This document shows, in pieces, positions 57,242 through 64,000 of a stretch of DNA of 64,000 nt (the stretch's first letter is position 1; each line of letters opens with the position of its first letter). Both the position numbers and the translations under genes were made by a program. Source of the DNA: Absidia repens (Eukaryota; Mucoromycota; Mucoromycetes; Mucorales; Cunninghamellaceae); NCBI GenBank assembly GCA_002105175.1, contig MCGE01000009.1, positions 1,178,001 through 1,242,000 of the forward strand, read 5' to 3'. The notes under the pieces are model-generated. The model was given only the letters and a program-made list of their open reading frames with translations, was not told where the DNA came from and did no database searches.

Positions 57242-58889
57242 TTATACACTATAATAAGCAAGGAGATTGTGATTGTCGACATCGGTCAATTTCTTTGGAT
57301 CGAACGTTAATACATCACGTGTAGCCATAGAACGAATAGTATCATACAAATCATATACAGTGTCATAAGTATTTTCAGACATCAAAATTGCTGCAATACC
57401 AGAAACGTGTGGATTGGCCATACTATTGCAAAAAAAAAAAAAAAAAATAATCAGTGGTCATGTATACTATGAGATGCTTTTCTTTTTCTCTAACCTCGTC
57501 CCATCTAATAATTGACTTGCTTCCGTTGATCCAATCCATGCACTTCTAATATTTGAACCTGGTGCATATATGCTTACACATTTTCCAACATCGGAATAGA
57601 CTGGCACTTGATCTTTGATATCAGTAGCACCTACTGCAAAAACATGCTCACTGGAGGACGGAGAAAAGTGACAAGCGTCTGAGCCTGAATTTCCTGCTGA
57701 TACAAAAATAGGAATGTTATGGTCTTCAGCGACTTCTTTCAACACTTCATTCAAGATCTTGGATTTTGGTCCACTCAAAGATAAGTTAATTAAAGATTTT
57801 CCAGGAGTTGCAACTTCGATAACATGTGAAAGGGCTAGAAAAAATAAAATCGGGAATTCTACTGAGTACATACATATTGATGGTGATGGCGAAGGCGTTT
57901 TTGTTTACCTTGAATTAGACCGCCTGTGGTCCCAACTCCCGATTTATCTAAAATCTTGACAGCGTGAATACTGGAACCTTTTGCAACACCATATTTTTTT
58001 CCGCCAATTTTTCCTGCCACATGTGTTCCTAAAGATAAACATAATAAATTTTCTGTCAGAAGTATTTATTTGGATTGGACATTCAATTGTTTTTACCGTG
58101 TCCGCCTAGATCCTCTTCAGATTCATCTGAAACGAAGCTTATTTCAATAGAAGCCCTGCCGTCAAAATCTGAATGGTCTACGTTTATCCCTGAATCGAGC
58201 ACATATACATCAACTCCTTGACTAAACATCAAGTACAAGAGACGATTAGTACTTTTTCATTAACGGTGCTGGAATTAAAATATAAACTTACCCCGCATTT
58301 TCATGGTAACTGTACGACGACAGATCTGTATTGGTTCGATGATTTATTCGTGCCAGTCCCCAATTACTGGCTGGAATAGACTGAACATTGGGTTGATGGT
58401 CATTGGCTGCAGGAGTCATCAATGTGCGGTGGGCGCCACTAGGTAATATCATGTCTGCCTTGTAATATTGATTTAATTCGACGTAATCCACAATGCCACT
58501 TTTACCACTTAGATACTCCAAAAAATAGGCGTCATTAAAATTTCCCGTCATGGCCATAAAATTGTCCCCAATACGAATAGACTCTAATTTCCATTGTGAA
58601 GGGTGGGCTTGCTGCATTTGATTGAAATCTCTCTTTTTTAAAAATATTTGGTTGGTGGTCTGTAGGTATGCTTGGTGACTGGAAGCCAGTAATGCATGAG
58701 CTTTTGTTCAAGAAAAAAAAAAAAAAACGGTTTAGGTATTTTAAATTTCAACACCTTTTTTTTTTTTTTTTTTTTTTTTTTACCGTGTGATTCATCCATC
58801 GCCTGTTTAAACTTGATAATATGTGTAGGTATAGCCTCTGTAAATGAACTAAATAAAAGCACGAAGCTGGCAGCATACAACAATTTCAT
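57242..58889 (-). CDS. Subtilisin-family serine protease (S8, proteinase K-like)
   Basis: Six exons (58784-58889, 58292-58700, 58098 or 58097-58221, 57909-58028, 57495-57834, 57242-57422) join in frame to 426 residues when exon 3 ends at 58097. Residues 1-19 are a signal peptide (LLYAASFVLLFSSFTEA). An inhibitor I9-type propeptide starts at about 21 with THIIKFKQ. The catalytic triad is complete: D181 in VYVLDSGIN, H213 in GGHGTHVAG (across an intron) and S367 in GTSMANPHVSG (also across an intron), with the oxyanion Asn at 302 in FVSAGNSG. This is the cerevisin/proteinase K group, acting in the secretory path, the vacuole or outside the cell; which is not shown. The start is the first ATG before the hydrophobic signal. 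Confidence 0.92.
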
Positions 58890-60951
58890 TTTTGTACGTC
58901 TTTTCAAATAAATAAATGGAAACCCGAAAAATAGATTAATTAAAAACGTTAAAAAAAGAAGAATGATACGTTGATAAAGTTAAACCAAAAAAATATCTTG
59001 AGTTTTGTTTATTTTATTGTGTTTGCTCGTCAATTATCATCATCTTGCGCTCAGACTTATGGTGCATCCAATAAGCGCCGACGGTAAATTCTGCCATCCG
59101 ACATTGGCATACTCAATAAAAAAAACTTTGGTTTATTCGGGGCTTAAACGTATATTGTGATGTATGCTTAGTGCTTCTGGTTGGCATGTGCGAAAGGAAT
59201 TGTTTTGATAGTAGATCAACTACTGTCTTTTATTTTATGCGTCGATCACTATCGACAAAAAAAAAAGCCCCCTCATGAGAGTGACTCCAAAAAAGTCATT
59301 TAATATTCCGCCCACGTGAATATTTATTTACTCCCAAATTTTAATTTTTTCGCTCTCTTTCTTTTCTTCTTCTTCACAATTGTCGCCTCCCGGGATTATG
59401 TTGGAATTGTATTAGTGCCAGGAATAGTTTAGAAGAGTTTTCAGATCAGGTATGACAATATGCATGGGGAAACCCTTTCATTTTGAATTCATGATCTGAA
59501 GGCAACATCAGTTAGCTTTTTTCGGCGGGTGGGGGTCTCCAATAGCTTAGTCTAATGTTAGTTTGTCCATACCTTGTTTTTACATCTGAATAAAATATGT
59601 CTTTTTTACTGACCTCAATGAAAAACGTATTAATAATTTCTCTCATGTCCTGTGCAATAGATCCCCCTTACTACCACCATCCCTTTTGAATAGTATTGAT
59701 AGCTGTTGTGCTTCAATAATAAAAAACACCTTTTACGCTTATTTTTTTTTGCCTTGTACTATGCACTTTATTAAATCCCCTTTTGCAATCGTACTTTAGA
59801 TGAGTGCTGATCGTTCATTAGATCTCCCATTAGTCTCCCTCTTGCTCCCTCTTAGACTCCTCTATTACAATGAGCCCTTTATAATTTGGTTAGTATATAC
59901 CAATATGTTTCAATAAAATCTATCTTTTTATCACCCATTCTCTGACCCATCGAATAGCAAATAAAGTTGTTATTGTTGTTATTTTGTGAGTGTCCTGTCA
60001 AACACCTTATTCATAGCCCACTATGACTATCTTTCCCTTAGAGCATCAGCGGTTGACAGGCAGTCAATCAATTTCTCTTAATATGAAATTATGTAAATCT
60101 ATTTCAACTTAACCAATCTTATTAGTGAACTGAGTTCCCCCACGAGTTTAACCGCCGATGTAAAGCAATTTCCTGTGCTTTCTAGCCTACTCACTATGAC
60201 GACTTTTTACTCAGAGACCACACGACCTGTTAGAAGTCCAAGAAGATCATCTAATATGAAACGTGGCCTTGTTTTCACTTTACCTCTCATACAAGTCTAC
60301 CAATGCTGTACCGTCAGTGAAACCCGCCTGATAATAATATCAGCGGCTTTAGACTGGATATGCTGAATATGCCCAGTTCATTATTTTCATTTGCGTATAA
60401 TATAATAAACAACCCCCCCAACGGAAGTCAGTTGGTCCAGAGGAACTGTTATCGAAGTGCGAAATGACGGGTGCGCTTAATTACCATCTTTCTTTTTTTT
60501 CAACATACAAAACTATCGATTAGACGAAGTCTTGAGCATGACGGTTGGGTTCCACCAAACCCATACTCCCGAAAAAATTCTTAACAACCAGTAAAACAAA
60601 TATTTCACAAAAGCGCGAGCGGCGCGTCAGATCGTTTATTGTTTTTGATACAAGAATAATGTCTATATACTACAATAATTTAAATTATTTGTCAATTATA
60701 ACCATGCTAACCAAAGGGACTGAAAGGATCGAAGCTAAACATATATAGAAATGTAGAATATAAAATATCAGGAAACTAGTGCGAAAGTCGAGGATAAAAT
60801 CAATGACGCAGAATTGGCATGCAGTCTAGTTTTATGGGCACCCCACAGAATAGGTAAATGCGGAGATTGAACATGAAAATATAATGATGTTTTTCTCACG
60901 AACCGTGTAATTTTTCGCTGTTTTCCGCTCTTGTCATTTTTCTAGTTAGGG
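58890..60951 (+). repeat. Gap with long dispersed repeat copy and a reverse hairpin module
   Basis: About 59285-60420 is the third long copy (CCGCCCACGTGAATA, GTGCCAGGAATAG, GCATGGGGAAACCCTTTCATT, AATAAAATATGTC, CCTGTGCAATAGATCC, TTACAATGAGCCC). About 60420-60640 is a degenerate reverse-strand hairpin module (AGTGCGAAATGACGGG, CTTGAGCATGACGGTTGGG, CGCGAGCGGCGCG). No protein gene. Confidence 0.65.
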
Positions 60952-62069
<1,118 letters not shown>

Positions 62070-62320
62070 AATAAAAAACCAATTTTTATCTTTTATATTT
62101 TATTGATTTGATGACTTATATATTTATTGTGATGATAATAACGGCAGATGATTTATTTTTGTCGGTTGATAAAACCTTCCTCCCTTATTTTATGCAACTG
62201 GAACAAGGAGACCAATTTGCGAGCCAAACTCAAACCGACGTCTTCATCTGCCCCTTCCCTTTTTTTTTTTTTTTTTTTTCTTTTTTTTTTTTTTGAATAC
62301 TATCTAAAAGTAACTATGTC

Positions 62321-63367
62321 ATGGTTATTGAATCTATTCCAAATGTGACAATACCGACGGTACATATTCGTAGCATTGATATAATGGAAATAACCAATAC
62401 TACTATAGCGTCATCTGCTTCCAGTGACCAACAAGAGCCTACAGATATGCTCCACGCATTGCATCATGATGAAAAGGAGCTTCGTATTCTTGCCGTTGTT
62501 CTCTCTTTGACGGGAGGATTAGTATTGTCGTTTTTGTTAGGTGTAGGAATATTTGTTTATTGGCATTGGCGTGCTTGGCGAGCACGAAGACGAAAAAAAT
62601 ATCAAAAATCGAAGAAGCTTCTATCTTCAGTAAAAACAGATGACATAGAAATATCATCATCTGCACAGCCGGCCATATCATCACCTATACCGACATTCTC
62701 ATCCCCCTCCTCATCATTAAGATCTTCATTATCGTCCTCATATGCCTTGTCACACTTAGAATCGTCATCACTGGCCATTGAAGCTGTTGGCGACAACAGA
62801 ATAAGCACTAGACAGGGAGAAAGCACTAGTGAATACTCATCGGTTTCACATGTGTCGCCATCTAACCCTGTCACATCATCTTCAATGAAATCAGCTTCGT
62901 CATCGGCGTCACAAAGAATTCCCTCGTTACCAGCAGCAGCCACAACGTCTTTTGCATCGACCTCACTTTCCGGTAGTTTGACCCCAATTCCATCCAACAT
63001 CTCGGTGCATAGTGAAAATAACCCAATTGGAAGTAATCTTCATATTTCTAATGAATCGGATATTTCCAAACATGATATGATGAATGACTCTGCAATTTGT
63101 CAACCATCTCCTGTCATTACAAATCAAAGGACTGATTGCTCTTTTACATCTACATCATCCGCTAATCATCATCCAGCTCCAATAATCCCACCTCTTCTAC
63201 TGAATTCAACGTCTGCATCTGCGCCAATACCCACTGCCCCATCTGCTAAAGAGTGTCTAGACTCCCAGTCCCCATCATCATCAATTCCATTACCATCCCA
63301 TGACATGGCAACTGAATCATCTTTTGAGCCCCTTGATGTTCCACCACCTGCCTATTCACCAAATTAA
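62321..63367 (+). CDS. Single-pass membrane protein with Ser-rich tail and PPxY motif
   Basis: A single exon of 348 residues; family not recognised. The N-terminal 55 residues are Thr/Ser-rich with likely N-glycosylation at NTT and no clear signal peptide. One transmembrane helix spans about 56-81 (ILAVVLSLTGGLVLSFLLGVG), followed by a strongly basic stop-transfer stretch (RAWRARRRKKYQKSKK). The tail is about 250 residues of low-complexity Ser/Thr/Pro and ends DVPPPAYSPN, with PPAY at 342-345. PPxY binds WW domains of Nedd4/Rsp5 ubiquitin ligases. The layout resembles fungal cell-wall sensors (Wsc/Mid2 style) or ligase adaptors, but no WSC domain is present. Confidence 0.7.
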   Translation: MVIESIPNVTIPTVHIRSIDIMEITNTTIASSASSDQQEPTDMLHALHHDEKELRILAVVLSLTGGLVLSFLLGVGIFVYWHWRAWRARRRKKYQKSKKLLSSVKTDDIEISSSAQPAISSPIPTFSSPSSSLRSSLSSSYALSHLESSSLAIEAVGDNRISTRQGESTSEYSSVSHVSPSNPVTSSSMKSASSSASQRIPSLPAAATTSFASTSLSGSLTPIPSNISVHSENNPIGSNLHISNESDISKHDMMNDSAICQPSPVITNQRTDCSFTSTSSANHHPAPIIPPLLLNSTSASAPIPTAPSAKECLDSQSPSSSIPLPSHDMATESSFEPLDVPPPAYSPN

Positions 63368-63462
63368 TCCCATAAATAAATAGCATATATATGTACATAA
63401 ATATCATTTTTATTCATTTATAAAAAATATAGAATTATAACTAATAATAGAGTAATACTATT
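63368..63462. terminator. Convergent 3' ends
   Basis: Only 95 bases separate the stop codons of the + and - strand genes. AATAAATAG occurs just after the first stop and AT-rich sequence fills the rest, so the transcripts probably overlap. Confidence 0.4.
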
Positions 63463-63906
63463 CTAAATTCCTTGTCGATGTCGCTGATGGGTTGGAATCT
63501 TTTGCGTCAATTTCAATACCATACGACCACCCCAAGAGAAAACAGATAAAGCAGAAGATATGGCAGGTAGATCAGAGGAAGAAGATGAGCGACGGCGATG
63601 GCCTCCTACCGATCGGCGTCGTTTCGTTGATTGTTGATAGAGGTCCAAAAAGCTTCGTTGCCTTTTATTGAAAGCACCCCGTCGCTTTTGTCGAATAAAA
63701 TAAATGGCACCAGAAGATGTCATTCCCAGTTCAATCATCGCCAGTGCACATAGTAATGGTGCCCGTCCTAATCCCGCCACACAATGTACCGCAATAGTTG
63801 GTTTAATGATCGATCCGTCCAATTTCAATGTAGGTGTTGAATACGCCGGGTGTGTTACGTATTTATTAATCAATTGGATCCATTCGGCTATTTTTGTGTT
63901 GCTAGG
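63463..63906 (-). CDS. PRL/PTP4A-type protein phosphatase (5' part outside window)
   Basis: The last exon of a dual-specificity phosphatase. It begins with PSNTKIAEWIQLINKYV after a splice acceptor at 63907 and contains the P-loop HCVAGLGRAPLL, whose Cys and Arg are catalytic, then AMIELGMTSSGAIYFIRQKRRGAFNKRQ. That string is the hallmark of PRL phosphatases (HCVAGLGRAP and FIRQKRRGAFN). The rest of the window shows no upstream exon. The C-terminus is unusual: instead of the short end with a CAAX box it has about 55 extra residues rich in Ser and Arg (RRRSVGGHRRRSSSSS) and no terminal cysteine, so prenylation is not expected. Confidence 0.9.
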   Translation of the reverse strand, partial: PSNTKIAEWIQLINKYVTHPAYSTPTLKLDGSIIKPTIAVHCVAGLGRAPLLCALAMIELGMTSSGAIYFIRQKRRGAFNKRQRSFLDLYQQSTKRRRSVGGHRRRSSSSSDLPAISSALSVFSWGGRMVLKLTQKIPTHQRHRQGI

Positions 63907-64000
63907 CTAGAAAATAGAATAACAAAAAAAAAAAAAAAAAATACGAATGACCAATACGTCAGTTCAATTGTATGTTGATCCCCCTCCCTCCTTCCTCCAA

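Overview
The window looks like nuclear DNA of an early-diverging filamentous fungus, most likely Mucoromycota; the placement is an inference from gene content and style, not a search. Genes are split by short introns (about 50-190 nt) with GTAAGT-type donors and TAG/CAG acceptors, intergenic DNA is AT-rich with long T or A runs, and the products are eukaryotic: a Ski3 superkiller protein, a lanosterol synthase, cytosolic ribosomal proteins eS10 and uL2, a KDM3-like JmjC protein and a FRE-type ferric reductase.

Layout. 1-5.3 kb: end of a CBS-domain gene, an Ark1/Prk1/AAK1-type endocytic kinase and an FG-GAP repeat gene, both + strand. 5.3-20 kb: ornithine carbamoyltransferase (+), a JmjC protein (+) and a mitochondrial-type carbamoyl-phosphate synthase large chain (-). 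The two arginine enzymes lie within 11 kb and both have Gcn4/CPC1-type TGACTCA sites upstream. 20-32 kb: a coiled-coil protein (+), a repeat-rich gap, a TSTD2/TrhO-like rhodanese (-), ribosomal protein eS10 (+) and an MFS_1-like transporter (-). 32.8-43.3 kb: Ski3 (-) divergent from lanosterol synthase (+), then ribosomal protein uL2 (+). 43.3-52.6 kb: no host protein gene recognised; a tRNA-Ala gene is followed by a cluster of solo or nested LTR-like units and by dispersed repeats. 52.6-64 kb: ferric reductase (+) with two iron-GATA-type sites upstream, a proteinase K-like protease (-), a sepiapterin-reductase-like SDR (+), a single-pass membrane protein with a PPxY motif (+) and a truncated PRL/PTP4A-type phosphatase (-).

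Two things stand out beyond gene content. First, at least eleven copies of one dispersed non-coding repeat family sit in the gaps, three of them long (about 1.2 kb) and several attached to a second, GC-rich hairpin module. None contains a recognisable protein. Second, four genes (kinase, FG-GAP gene, eS10, MFS transporter) can only be read if single bases are missing from the sequence. Every break is in the same direction and most fall at short homopolymers, one of them in a core ribosomal protein gene, which points to base-calling deletions rather than real mutations.

No operon-like or defence-like new system could be supported. The least explained parts are the dispersed repeat family and the LTR cluster, whose units each carry a different tandem repeat next to a conserved TATA box.
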